This document shows positions 18,282-26,197 of a stretch of DNA of 64,000 nt, piece by piece (positions within the stretch are counted from its first letter, which is position 1; every line of letters starts with the position of its first letter). Made by a program: the position numbers and the translations under genes. The stretch is taken from assembly GCA_026398815.1 (NCBI GenBank), contig JAPLSA010000006.1, positions 108,952 through 172,951 of the forward strand. The letters run 5' to 3'. The DNA is from Gammaproteobacteria bacterium. GTDB taxonomy: Bacteria; Pseudomonadota; Gammaproteobacteria; Nevskiales; Nevskiaceae. The notes beneath the pieces are model-generated. The model ran no database searches, was not told the DNA's origin, and was given only the letters and a program-made list of their open reading frames with translations.

Positions 18282-19352
18282 ATGAACGGATCGATCGACA
18301 CTTCGCTGGTTTTCGCCACCTACTGCTCGGCAGTGGTGACGACCGGCAGTGCGCTCGGTCTGGCCAAGCTGACCGGCGCGCTCGAAGGCCCACGCCGGCC
18401 ACTCGGCTACGGCCTGTCGGCGCTGGCGCTGGGCACCGGGCTGTGGACGCTGCACCACGTCGGCAGCCGCGCCGCCGGCCTGCACAGCGCCGTCGATGCC
18501 GCGCCGGCGATGGCCCTGATGTCGTGGCTGGCGACCGTCGCGGTGGCGCTGCTGGCGCTGCACATGATCGTCCGCAGCGGCCTGCGGCTGACCTGGCTGC
18601 CGACGGTCGGCATCGCGCTGCCGGTCGGCGCGCTGCTGACCACGCTACAGCAGGCCGGCATCGCCGCCAGCGACGCTGCGCCGGTCGGCCCGAATGCCGA
18701 CAACGGCGTGTTCGGCGCCGCCCTCGGAGCGGCGCTGATGCTGGCCACGCTCGGCACCCTGCTGGCCGATCGCCAGTGGACCGCCGTGAGGGTGGCCCGC
18801 GAACGCGAGCGCCGCGAAGTGCAGCGCATCCACCGTCTGGCCTATTACGACGAGGTCACCGGCCTGCCGAACCGCAGCCTGTTCACCGAAAAGCTGCTGC
18901 GCCAGCTGGTCGACGCCGGCAGCCGCGACACCGCGCCGTTCGGGCTGATCTACGCCGAACTGCGCGACTACCGCCAGCTGCTGCAACGCTTCGGCGACGA
19001 ACGCATGCACGCCGTGCTGCGGGCGCTGACCGACCGCCTGGGTGCCGACGTGGCGCCTGGCGACCTGCTGGCGCGACTGTCCAGCGACGGCCTGATCCTG
19101 TTCGTCCGCGAACAGGGCGACCGCGACACCGCCGCCGCCGTGTCCCGGCTGTGTGCACAGCTGAGCACGCCAATCCTCGAATCCGGCGACAGCTTCCGCT
19201 TCACCTGGGGCATCGGCCACAGCCGCTACCCCGAACACGGCCAGTCGACCCAGGCGCTGATCCGCGCGGCCACTGCCGTGCAGCGCCAGATCGGCACCGA
19301 AGCGCCGGCGCTGGCCTCCTCCACCCGCCCGAGGCTGGCACTGGCGTCCTGA
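18282..19352 (+). CDS. MHYT-like membrane protein with degenerate GGDEF domain
   Basis: This 356-residue protein has about six hydrophobic segments in the N-terminal 165 residues. The segment GTGLWTLHHVGS resembles an MHYT repeat (normally MHYT/MHF after GIW). The C-terminal part keeps the diguanylate cyclase frame (YYDEVTGLPNRSLFTEKL), but the active-site loop is SSDGL instead of GGDEF, so cyclase activity is unlikely. It may act as a c-di-GMP or GTP binding receptor or as a membrane signalling scaffold. An intrinsic terminator follows at 19393-19429. It is divergent from the cyclase gene. Confidence 0.82.
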   Translation: MNGSIDTSLVFATYCSAVVTTGSALGLAKLTGALEGPRRPLGYGLSALALGTGLWTLHHVGSRAAGLHSAVDAAPAMALMSWLATVAVALLALHMIVRSGLRLTWLPTVGIALPVGALLTTLQQAGIAASDAAPVGPNADNGVFGAALGAALMLATLGTLLADRQWTAVRVARERERREVQRIHRLAYYDEVTGLPNRSLFTEKLLRQLVDAGSRDTAPFGLIYAELRDYRQLLQRFGDERMHAVLRALTDRLGADVAPGDLLARLSSDGLILFVREQGDRDTAAAVSRLCAQLSTPILESGDSFRFTWGIGHSRYPEHGQSTQALIRAATAVQRQIGTEAPALASSTRPRLALAS

Positions 19353-19392
19353 TTTTCCGTTGTCCTGTGTTTCTCCCTGACCCTGAGCCTTG

Positions 19393-19429
19393 GGCCGCGA
19401 CGAGCTAAACCTCTCGCGGCCTCTTTTTT
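19393..19429 (+). terminator. Rho-independent terminator after MHYT/GGDEF-like gene
   Basis: An 8-bp perfect stem (GGCCGCGA / TCGCGGCC) with a 13-base loop is followed by TCTTTTTT. It reads in the plus direction, 40 bases past the stop of the GGDEF-like gene. It overlaps the last codons of the convergent Kef-type antiporter gene, whose stop codon sits in the loop. Confidence 0.85.
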
Positions 19430-21219
19430 GGCCCGCCGCTTTCCGCCTGCCGCTCCGCCTTGTCGGCCGCCTCGGCATCGGCCTCGAACAGCTGTTCGAG
19501 CTCCCGGGAGAAATCCTTGGCGGTCTGGATCAGCGCCTTCTCGTCGCGGTAGATCGCGTGCTGCTTCATCAGCGTGTCCTGGTCGAAGCGGCGGAAACGA
19601 TCGAGCTCGCGGGCGATCTGTTCGTCCGGCTCGCCGAGCGCACGCAGCAGATCACCGGTAATTTCCAGGCTGGAGGCATAGGCGCGGCGGACGATGTCGG
19701 TGATGCCCAGATCCATCAGGCGCATCGCGTGGTTGCGGTCACGGGCGCAGGCGAAGATGCGCAGGTTCGGGAAGTGCCGGCGCACCACCTCGGCCACCCG
19801 CAGGCTCTGCTCGACATCGGCGATCGCCAGCACGAAGAAGCGCGCCTTGTCGGCCTTCGCCGCGCGCAGCACTTCGACCCGGCCGGCGTCGCTGTAGAAG
19901 ATGGTGTTGCCGAACTGGCGCACGAAGTCGACCTGCTTGGCGTCGCGCTCCAGCACCGTGTACGGAATCTTCTTGACCCGCAGCATGCGGCCGACGATCT
20001 GCCCGAACGGCCCGAAGCCGGCCAGGATCACGTCGTGCTCCGGCACGTCGATGGCGTCATAGGCCGGGGCCTCGCGGTGCGCGCGGCGGAAGCGCGCGAC
20101 CAGCGCGTACAGCGGCGGCGTGGCGATCATCGAGGCGGTGACGATGACGATCAGCAGATCCTTCATCTCGGTCGCCATGATGCCGCCGGCCGCCGCGATG
20201 CCGAGCAGCACGAAGGCGAATTCACCGCCCTGCGGCAGTGCGAAGGCCAGCGAGCGGGACGACTCCGCCGGCAGGCCGGAGACGCGGCCGATCAGGTACA
20301 GGATCAGCGCCTTGACGCCGATCAGCACCGCCACCGCAACGGCGATCTGCAGCGGCTGCTCGATCGCCAGCGCCAGCTTCGCCGACATGCCGACGGCGAT
20401 GAAGAACAGTCCGAGCAGCAGACCCTTGAACGGCTCGATGTCGGCCTGCAGCTCGTGGCGGTATTCGGAATCGGCCAGCAGCACGCCGGCCAGGAAGGCG
20501 CCCAGCGACATCGACAGGCCCACCGCTTCCATCGACAGCGCGGTGCCGGCCACGGTCAGCAGCGCGGCAGCGGTGAACAGCTCCGGCATGTCGATCGACG
20601 CCAGCCGCCGGAACACCGGCCGCAGCAGATAGCGCCCGCCGAGCACCACCAGCACCAGCGCAACCACCGCCTTGGCCGGCCCGACCCAGCCGCCGTCGCC
20701 CTCGTGCCCCGGCATCGGCGCGCCGAGAAACGGCAGTAACGCCAGGAACGGAATCACCGCCAGATCCTGGAACAGCAGGATCGCGAACGCCGCCCGGCCG
20801 TGGTGGTCCGCCAGTTCCTTGCGCTCGGCCAGCATCTGCAGCACGAACGCGGTCGACGACATCGCCAGCGCGAAGCCGGCGACCAGCGCCGCGACCGGCG
20901 GCAGCCCGGCCGCCAGCGCGATGCCGGACAGCGCGGCGGTGCTCAGCATCACCTGCGCGCCGCCCAGGCCGAAGACATGGCTGCGCAGCAGCCAGAGCCG
21001 GGAAATCTGCAGTTCCAGGCCGATCACGAACATCAGCAGCACGACGCCGAATTCGGAGGCGTGCAGCACCCGCTCGACGTCGTCGATCAGGCCCAGTCCG
21101 CTGGGGCCGATCAGCATGCCGGCGAACAGGTAGCCGAGCACGGCACCGAGACCGAAACGCTTGAACAGGGGCACGGCGACAACCGCCGAGGCGAGGAACA
21201 GCACAGTTTCGGTCAGCAT
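19405..21219 (-). CDS. Kef-type monovalent cation/proton antiporter (CPA2) with RCK domain
   Basis: This 604-residue inner-membrane potassium/proton antiporter of the KefB/KefC type would be used in electrophile defence or K+/pH homeostasis. The first 380 residues contain about twelve spans, starting LTETVLFLASAVVAVPL, with the family segments GYLFAGMLIGPSGLGL and LLFQDLAVIPFLALLP. A C-terminal RCK_N/TrkA-N Rossmann domain follows (VILAGFGPFGQIVGRML). No KefF/KefG ancillary gene is adjacent. The last 30 residues are Lys/Arg/Glu-rich. The RBS is weak, but the membrane segment begins right at this ATG. Confidence 0.92.
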   Translation of the reverse strand: MLTETVLFLASAVVAVPLFKRFGLGAVLGYLFAGMLIGPSGLGLIDDVERVLHASEFGVVLLMFVIGLELQISRLWLLRSHVFGLGGAQVMLSTAALSGIALAAGLPPVAALVAGFALAMSSTAFVLQMLAERKELADHHGRAAFAILLFQDLAVIPFLALLPFLGAPMPGHEGDGGWVGPAKAVVALVLVVLGGRYLLRPVFRRLASIDMPELFTAAALLTVAGTALSMEAVGLSMSLGAFLAGVLLADSEYRHELQADIEPFKGLLLGLFFIAVGMSAKLALAIEQPLQIAVAVAVLIGVKALILYLIGRVSGLPAESSRSLAFALPQGGEFAFVLLGIAAAGGIMATEMKDLLIVIVTASMIATPPLYALVARFRRAHREAPAYDAIDVPEHDVILAGFGPFGQIVGRMLRVKKIPYTVLERDAKQVDFVRQFGNTIFYSDAGRVEVLRAAKADKARFFVLAIADVEQSLRVAEVVRRHFPNLRIFACARDRNHAMRLMDLGITDIVRRAYASSLEITGDLLRALGEPDEQIARELDRFRRFDQDTLMKQHAIYRDEKALIQTAKDFSRELEQLFEADAEAADKAERQAESGGPKKRPREV

Positions 21220-21299
21220 CTGGCGATCTGCGGTGGCCCTGCGGAACGGGGCGGATTTCGGCTATCGTCAGGTCTCACCCTGAACGACAAGGACGCGCG

Positions 21300-22232
21300 A
21301 TGCAGCTTCGCGGCGGCTGGATTTCGTGGTTCATCATAGCCTGCGCGCCCGCCGCGCTTGCCGACGCCGGCGCTGCTGGCACCGCAGTCCCGGCGGCGGT
21401 CACCGCAGCCGCTGCCGAACCTGCCGGAGAGCCGGTCGCTGAACCGGTCATCCAGACCGAGCCGCCGCCCAAGGACGCGCCGTGGAGCATCGCCACCGAT
21501 CTGGAAAGCTTCTCGTTGACCGCCGACGCTCGCGGCCTGTCGCTGCACAAGCCGATGTACCTGCTGCCGGCGACCTACTCCGGCCGCTACCCCGGCGAGG
21601 ACAGCGAGGTGCTGTTCTCGATCTCGCTGAAGTTCCGGGTCTACCGCACGCTGCCGCTGTACTTCGGCTACTCGCAGAAGTCCTATTTCCAGGCCTTCAA
21701 CGGTTCGGATTCAAAGCCGTTCCGCGACAACAACTTCAACCCGGAAGTGTTCTTCCGGCTGAAGCCCAAGAAGCCGGAGAAGTGGTTCAACCTGGCGGCT
21801 GATGTCGGCATCGAGCATGAATCCAACGGCCGCTCGCTGCCCGATTCGCGCAGCTGGAACCGCATCTACCTCACGCCGTACTGGCAGACCGGCCGGACGC
21901 TGGTCTGGTGGAAATGGTGGTGGCGGATTCCAGAAGACCAGAAACGCCCGGCCACCGATCCGAAGCGCGACGACAATCCGGACATCCAGGACTACCTCGG
22001 CTACTCGGAACTCAAGATCCAGCGGCAGCTGTTCGACCACCACCAGATCTCGACGACCTTCCGCCTGAACCCGACCACCGGGCGCGGCAGCGCCGGGCTG
22101 CTGTACACGGTGCCCGGCCCGGGCGACGGCTTCTTCTGGACCTTCTATGCGTTCAACGGCTACGGCGAAAGCCTGCTCGATTACGACCGCTCGGTGACCC
22201 GCGTCGGGCTCGGCATTTCGGTGGCGCGCTGA
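21300..22232 (+). CDS. pldA: Outer-membrane phospholipase A (OMPLA)
   Basis: This 310-residue beta-barrel phospholipase hydrolyses misplaced phospholipids in the outer leaflet. A signal peptide is followed by a Pro/Ala/Glu-rich linker of about 40 residues, then the barrel. The catalytic set is complete and spaced exactly as in E. coli: H173 and S175 in EHESNGRS and N187 in SRSWNRIY (offset 14, as H142/S144/N156). An RBS (AAGGA) precedes the ATG. The Trp-rich segment WWKWWWRIPED is a barrel strand/turn. It converges with the sty-cluster oxidoreductase. Confidence 0.93.
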   Translation: MQLRGGWISWFIIACAPAALADAGAAGTAVPAAVTAAAAEPAGEPVAEPVIQTEPPPKDAPWSIATDLESFSLTADARGLSLHKPMYLLPATYSGRYPGEDSEVLFSISLKFRVYRTLPLYFGYSQKSYFQAFNGSDSKPFRDNNFNPEVFFRLKPKKPEKWFNLAADVGIEHESNGRSLPDSRSWNRIYLTPYWQTGRTLVWWKWWWRIPEDQKRPATDPKRDDNPDIQDYLGYSELKIQRQLFDHHQISTTFRLNPTTGRGSAGLLYTVPGPGDGFFWTFYAFNGYGESLLDYDRSVTRVGLGISVAR

Positions 22233-22239
22233 GCGCGCC
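22223..22239. terminator. GC hairpin between convergent genes (possible terminator)
   Basis: A perfect 7-bp inverted repeat (GGCGCGC / GCGCGCC) has the pldA stop codon TGA as its 3-base loop. No U-tract follows on either strand, so this is at most a bidirectional pause or termination element. The convergent gene ends at 22285. Confidence 0.35.
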
Positions 22240-22284
22240 GCGCGGCGCCGGCCCGATGTGTCACGCTTTGGCCACCAGCGGTCG

Positions 22285-23679
22285 TCAGGCCTGAGCCGTC
22301 TCCTGATCGAGCAGGGCCTGCATCTTCGGAATCGCCTGCTGCAGCAGCGCGCCCATCGCCTCGATCTGCGGGCCGACGACCGGGCAGTCGAACTTGAAGA
22401 TCGGGCTGAACAGATCGATGCGCGATGCGTTGATCCACGACACCACCTTCGGCTCGGTCAGCCAGACCAGCATGTTCTCGCTGTCCTGGATCGCGCAGCG
22501 CAGGTAGTCGTTGGCGGCATGCGGCAGCGGCACCGGACGGCACAGCGCGTTCTTGCGAGCCTCATCATTCAGGTTGGCTTCAACATTGCCGATGAAGCCA
22601 GCGCTGTAGACCTGCTGACACATGCGCACGGTTTGCAGAGTGATGCGGTTGCCGTCGAACACCTTCTTCTGCGGCCGGTTCTTCAGACCATCAGCCGCGC
22701 AGTCGATGTAAAGCGTGTTGGCAGCCGTCTTCCAAGTACCCTGATCCAGCCGCATCTCCGTCGGCGTCACCGCCTGCACGTGACCCAGACGGACCACATT
22801 CGGAATCTTGCGCAGCTGCTCGAGTTCCAAGCGGGTAACGGTTGCGCAGCGCCAGTTGGTCGGCTTGACCGCAGGATCGAACTGGAACAGCTGGTCACAG
22901 GCCAGCACGCGCTGGAAGAAGTCGTCGACCGAATCCGCCGCGATCGCCGCCTTCAGCACTTCGATCCGGCCGGCCGTGATGATGTCGGTGAACTGCCGGC
23001 CGGGATTGACCGTGAAGCGGTCGAACAGCCAGGCATCGTTCGGCATCACCCAGGTGATATCAGCAGGTGCAACGCCCATTTCCAGCAAAAAAAGGCAGGT
23101 GTCGATGCCGGTCTTTCCGGACCCGACCACGGTGAACTTGCTGTACTCCGGCGCTAGCTTCGGTGCCGCGTTCGGCGGCACGCAGACGGCACCGTCGAGC
23201 ACCTTGAACTTCGGCGGCCGCTGGCTGGGCACGGTGACATTGATGTAAGTGGCGTCGACGATCTTCTTGGCGCGCACCGAGTACTCAGTGCCGCTGACGC
23301 GGGACACGACGCTGCCGTCGTCGCGGTACTCGCACATCGGCAGGTAGCGGACTCGTCCAGAGGGCAGGAAACGCTGGCGCATCACTTGATCAAAGTAAGC
23401 AACCACCTCGCTGCCGCTCGCCAGCTCATAACAGCCCTTGTTCCAGCCGACCTGATCGATCGTCGCTTTGCCCAACGGTGTGGAGTTGACGCCGTAACAG
23501 GTAGAGGTCTGGTGCAGGCGCACGAACGGATAGGCATCGTTCCAGTGCCCACCCGGACGATGGTTGCGATCGACGATGGTGATGGTTGCCGTAGTCTGGG
23601 TGATCAGCTCGTCGACGAAGGCCATGCCCATGCCGCCGGCGCCGATCACCAGATAGTCGCTGTCGATGATGTCTGTCAT
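22285..23679 (-). CDS. Uncharacterised FAD/NAD(P)-binding oxidoreductase of the styrene cluster
   Basis: This 464-residue protein opens with the dinucleotide-binding motif YLVIGAGGMGMAF and the strand end TIVDRN, and has a second Rossmann-type motif FTVVGSGKTGIDT near residues 186-198. That is the two-dinucleotide layout of flavin monooxygenase-like enzymes, but the FMO/BVMO fingerprint FxGxxxHxxxW is absent, so I do not call it a Baeyer-Villiger enzyme. GGHWND near residue 43 follows the first beta-alpha-beta unit, as in FMO-like proteins. It lies 201 bases downstream of an AraC gene on the same strand, with a candidate AraC operator 109 bases upstream of its start. The role in styrene metabolism is unknown. 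Confidence 0.75.
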   Translation of the reverse strand: MTDIIDSDYLVIGAGGMGMAFVDELITQTTATITIVDRNHRPGGHWNDAYPFVRLHQTSTCYGVNSTPLGKATIDQVGWNKGCYELASGSEVVAYFDQVMRQRFLPSGRVRYLPMCEYRDDGSVVSRVSGTEYSVRAKKIVDATYINVTVPSQRPPKFKVLDGAVCVPPNAAPKLAPEYSKFTVVGSGKTGIDTCLFLLEMGVAPADITWVMPNDAWLFDRFTVNPGRQFTDIITAGRIEVLKAAIAADSVDDFFQRVLACDQLFQFDPAVKPTNWRCATVTRLELEQLRKIPNVVRLGHVQAVTPTEMRLDQGTWKTAANTLYIDCAADGLKNRPQKKVFDGNRITLQTVRMCQQVYSAGFIGNVEANLNDEARKNALCRPVPLPHAANDYLRCAIQDSENMLVWLTEPKVVSWINASRIDLFSPIFKFDCPVVGPQIEAMGALLQQAIPKMQALLDQETAQA

Positions 23680-23777
23680 GTGGGTTGCTCGTACGAATGG
23701 AATCTAGAAGAAGTGGATGCCGCGATCGCCGGAACACTGGCTTGATCGTTACGGATTAGAGTCTTCGCCGCGTGGAT

Positions 23778-23802
23778 AGGCCTTGCATGGCGAACCGTGC
23801 AA
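23778..23802. promoter_or_regulatory. Candidate AraC operator upstream of the oxidoreductase gene
   Basis: The segment contains AGGCCTTGCA directly followed by TGGCGAACCGTGCAA. The second word matches 14 of 15 bases of a word found upstream of the aldehyde dehydrogenase gene (31639-31653), in the same orientation and at nearly the same distance from the start codon (109 versus 106 bases). CTTGCA and TGCAAG also form 6-base inverted arms. Both regions follow a paralogous AraC gene, so AraC binding is a reasonable inference. Confidence 0.6.
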
Positions 23803-23880
23803 GTCGGTGGGTGCGGCGTGCAGTCCGACCCGGGATGTCGTTCGCTGATCCACAGGCAAATTGCATTCTGGGCATGGTTC

Positions 23881-24885
23881 TCAGGACCTTGGAGCACTGT
23901 TGCCCCGCTGCCGGAACTCGCTCGGCGTTACGCCGAACTGCTGCTTGAACAGGCGGCTGAAGGTGGCATAGTCGTTAAAGCCGTGATCGAAGGCGATATC
24001 GGTGATCTTGCGGCTGCGGCTCGTCGGCTCATCGAGCGCCTGCCGACAGCGCTGCAGACGTACATCGTGAATCATCTTCGATGGCGTCAGCTGATGATCC
24101 TTGAACAACATGTACAGCGAGCGCCTCGACATACACAGCGCCGCCGCCAGATCGTTGGGATCGAGTGCCGGATCGGAAATGTGCGCCAAGATGTGCTGTT
24201 CGGCCTTCCGCAGCTTGGCATTGCCATGGCCGGCCTTGTCGAGATCGTGCGCCGACTGATGCAGCGAGGTGGTGACCAGCGACTGCACCGCCCGCAGCAC
24301 GCTATCGCCAACGATATCGTGCTCTCCGAACACGGGATCGGTCAGCGCCATCACGGCGCCGAAGGCCGCCCGCAGCGAATTGTTCTCGGCCAGTGCCGTG
24401 CCGCACAGCTTCTGGCTAATTCGCTCCCAGCCGGGGCAGGCATCGTGCGGCAACGTCAACACCGCAAAATAGGCACCGTCCGACAGTCGGCACCGATAGC
24501 TGCGTGTGGTGTCGATCGCTGTTGACTGGCCTCGCTGCATCACCGTGCAGCGGCGATCTTGCTCGACATCCATGGTGCCGGCGAGTTGCCAGAGCAGCTT
24601 GATGTGACCGGATTCGGCAGCTGCAGCCAGTGGTCGTGTACGCAGCACCTCGCTGGCACCAGCCTTGATCGTGGCGATACTGCCATTGCCGAAGCTAAAC
24701 GTACTGATGCTGGCTATGAACGTGCCACCGCAGTGGTTGCGATGCTCCAACCACGGAAAACTGCTGTTGACGAAATCAGCCCAGTCCCTGAACCTTTTCA
24801 CGTTTCGAGACTGAACGTTGCTACCCAACATCGTCAGGGCGCGGCTACCCGCGCCCCTTGTCGAGATGACATTGGCTCTCATCAT
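23881..24885 (-). CDS. AraC-family regulator (FeaR-like), copy 1
   Basis: This is a 334-residue activator-type regulator. The N-terminal AraC-binding-like domain includes FPWLEHRNH and the segment ASEVLRTRPLA. The C-terminal double helix-turn-helix shows LCMSRRSLYMLFKD and ITDIAFDHGFNDYATFSRLFKQQFG. I start at the ATG at 24885 because GGAGG lies 5 bases upstream; ATGs at 24882 and 24897 are alternatives. It sits between styC and the oxidoreductase gene on the same strand. Its close relative is at 31751-32743. FeaR in E. coli controls phenylacetaldehyde dehydrogenase, so an aromatic aldehyde or amine-like inducer is plausible; StyS/StyR, the classical styrene regulators, are not found here. 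Confidence 0.9.
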   Translation of the reverse strand: MMRANVISTRGAGSRALTMLGSNVQSRNVKRFRDWADFVNSSFPWLEHRNHCGGTFIASISTFSFGNGSIATIKAGASEVLRTRPLAAAAESGHIKLLWQLAGTMDVEQDRRCTVMQRGQSTAIDTTRSYRCRLSDGAYFAVLTLPHDACPGWERISQKLCGTALAENNSLRAAFGAVMALTDPVFGEHDIVGDSVLRAVQSLVTTSLHQSAHDLDKAGHGNAKLRKAEQHILAHISDPALDPNDLAAALCMSRRSLYMLFKDHQLTPSKMIHDVRLQRCRQALDEPTSRSRKITDIAFDHGFNDYATFSRLFKQQFGVTPSEFRQRGNSAPRS

Positions 24886-24969
24886 GCCTGCCTCCATTTG
24901 TAATGCTTCGACTGCCCGTCTGGAATCGGACGGGTCAGCCGTTTGGGAGCTCTGTTGGCCCCTCGCGGG

Positions 24970-24991
24970 CGCCTCGCTGCTTGGCGAGGCG
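24970..24991 (-). terminator. Hairpin downstream of styC
   Basis: A perfect 8-bp stem (CGCCTCGC / GCGAGGCG) with a 6-base loop lies about 40 bases past the styC stop in the minus-strand direction, before the AraC gene. No T-run follows on the minus strand, so termination is uncertain; it could also protect the 3' end of the styABC mRNA. Confidence 0.4.
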
Positions 24992-25029
24992 TCCCGGTTC
25001 AGACGACCGCAGGGGTCAGCGTATTCCGC

Positions 25030-25503
25030 TCAGGCTTGCTTCAGCGCCTGACGACCAATGATCAGCAGCGCGATCATGGCCAGCGCACCGAACAGGTAGG
25101 CCGGGCCCAGCGCCAGCGCACTGAAGATGTCGCCCGGTCCGAGGCGACTGTCGCCGAAGCTCAGGCCGCGATTGCCTGAAAAGTTGCCGAAGAAGTAGAA
25201 GCCGACGTTTGCCCAGCCATCAAGCACAACGATCCAGCCCAGGCGTGCGGCGGTCTTCGCAGTGAAATCCAGCAGCGGCAGCACGAAGGCCACCGCAATC
25301 ACCATGACGCCGTTCAGTGCCGGACCAGTATGTGCCTTGGCCCAGCCTTCCGGTGTTCCGGGTACGTCGAAGTTGACGATATAGCCCGGCACGATCTCGA
25401 AGCCGCCAACCAAATTCATCCACAGGAAGACGCCAAACAGCAACGTCGAGAAAATCATCAGAATCCCGTGGCCCGCCATCCGCTTTTGCAGTGTGTTGCC
25501 CAT
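25030..25503 (-). CDS. styC: Styrene oxide isomerase
   Basis: StyC converts styrene oxide to phenylacetaldehyde in the inner membrane. The protein is 157 residues with four hydrophobic spans. The N-terminus KRMAGHGILMIF and the segment GGFEIVPGYI are close to the Pseudomonas enzyme as I remember it. Residues reported for haem b binding and catalysis fall at identical numbers: H58, N64, D95 and Y103 (in AHTGPALNG, VLDGWANVGFYFF). The RBS (GGAGAG) is 8 bases before the ATG. Spacing to styB is 134 bases. The C-terminal tail is about 10 residues shorter than in Pseudomonas. Confidence 0.94.
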   Translation of the reverse strand: MGNTLQKRMAGHGILMIFSTLLFGVFLWMNLVGGFEIVPGYIVNFDVPGTPEGWAKAHTGPALNGVMVIAVAFVLPLLDFTAKTAARLGWIVVLDGWANVGFYFFGNFSGNRGLSFGDSRLGPGDIFSALALGPAYLFGALAMIALLIIGRQALKQA

Positions 25504-25637
25504 CTTTATCGCTCTCCGTTCGCAAGTTTGATGCGGCCGGTCAATGCTGCCGCCGGTCGCTTGTTGTCAGCGCCTGCTCGCCCATGCACGGGCTTGCAGA
25601 CACGGTTCTCTACATCGCTGGACCGCTAGAAAGTCGC

Positions 25638-26144
25638 TCAGGCCGCAATCGCGGCGCGGTGATAGCGGCTTCCGTAGAACATCAGTGGCGCCCCTCCCTC
25701 GCTGCCGCACGCCATCACCTGAGCCACGAATAACGTGTGATCGTGGATTTGCACCTTCTCGACCGTTTCGCATTCAAACCAGGCAAGGCACTTGCTCAGG
25801 GTCGGCAGGCCATACCGGACGGTGAAATCCGGCCGTAGCGCTTCCTGGGGCCGGCCGCTGAAGTGGGTCGAAAAACTCTGCTGATCGTCGTGCAGGATGC
25901 AGGCGCCGTAGCGACCGTTGCGCGAGATCAGGCGATGAGCCTTGCCAGCCCGCAAGGACACCAGCACGGTCGGCGGATCGAGACTGACCGAGGTGAAGCT
26001 GTTGACGGTCATGCCGTGGACCTTGCCGTCGTCGTCCTCGCAGGTCAGCACCACGATGCCGGTCGCAAACAGAGAGACCGAACGCCGAAACTCGTCCGGG
26101 TCGACCTGAACCGAGACGCGATCTGCAGACGGCGAACGGCTCAT
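25638..26144 (-). CDS. styB: Styrene monooxygenase reductase component (NADH:FAD reductase)
   Basis: StyB reduces free FAD with NADH and hands FADH2 to StyA. It is a 168-residue flavin-reductase-like split-barrel protein, with the family segments ATGIVVLTCEDD, VHGMTVNSFTSVSLDPPTVLVSL and a CILHDDQQSFS stretch. The start is the ATG at 26144 preceded by GGAGAG; the frame is open upstream, but that sequence lies in the styA-styB gap. It follows styA after 53 bases on the same strand. The two proteins are separate, unlike the StyA2B fusion of actinobacteria. Confidence 0.93.
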   Translation of the reverse strand: MSRSPSADRVSVQVDPDEFRRSVSLFATGIVVLTCEDDDGKVHGMTVNSFTSVSLDPPTVLVSLRAGKAHRLISRNGRYGACILHDDQQSFSTHFSGRPQEALRPDFTVRYGLPTLSKCLAWFECETVEKVQIHDHTLFVAQVMACGSEGGAPLMFYGSRYHRAAIAA

Positions 26145-26197
26145 GGCAGGCTCTCCGATTCCCGTCGATCGCGGCGCTGTCGACTGTCGACCGGAAC

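Noticed and set aside
24982..24996. Partial match to the TGGCGAAnCGTGCAA motif upstream of AraC copy 1
   Set aside because: Only about 10 of 15 bases agree and it lies inside the styC 3' hairpin, so chance similarity is likely.
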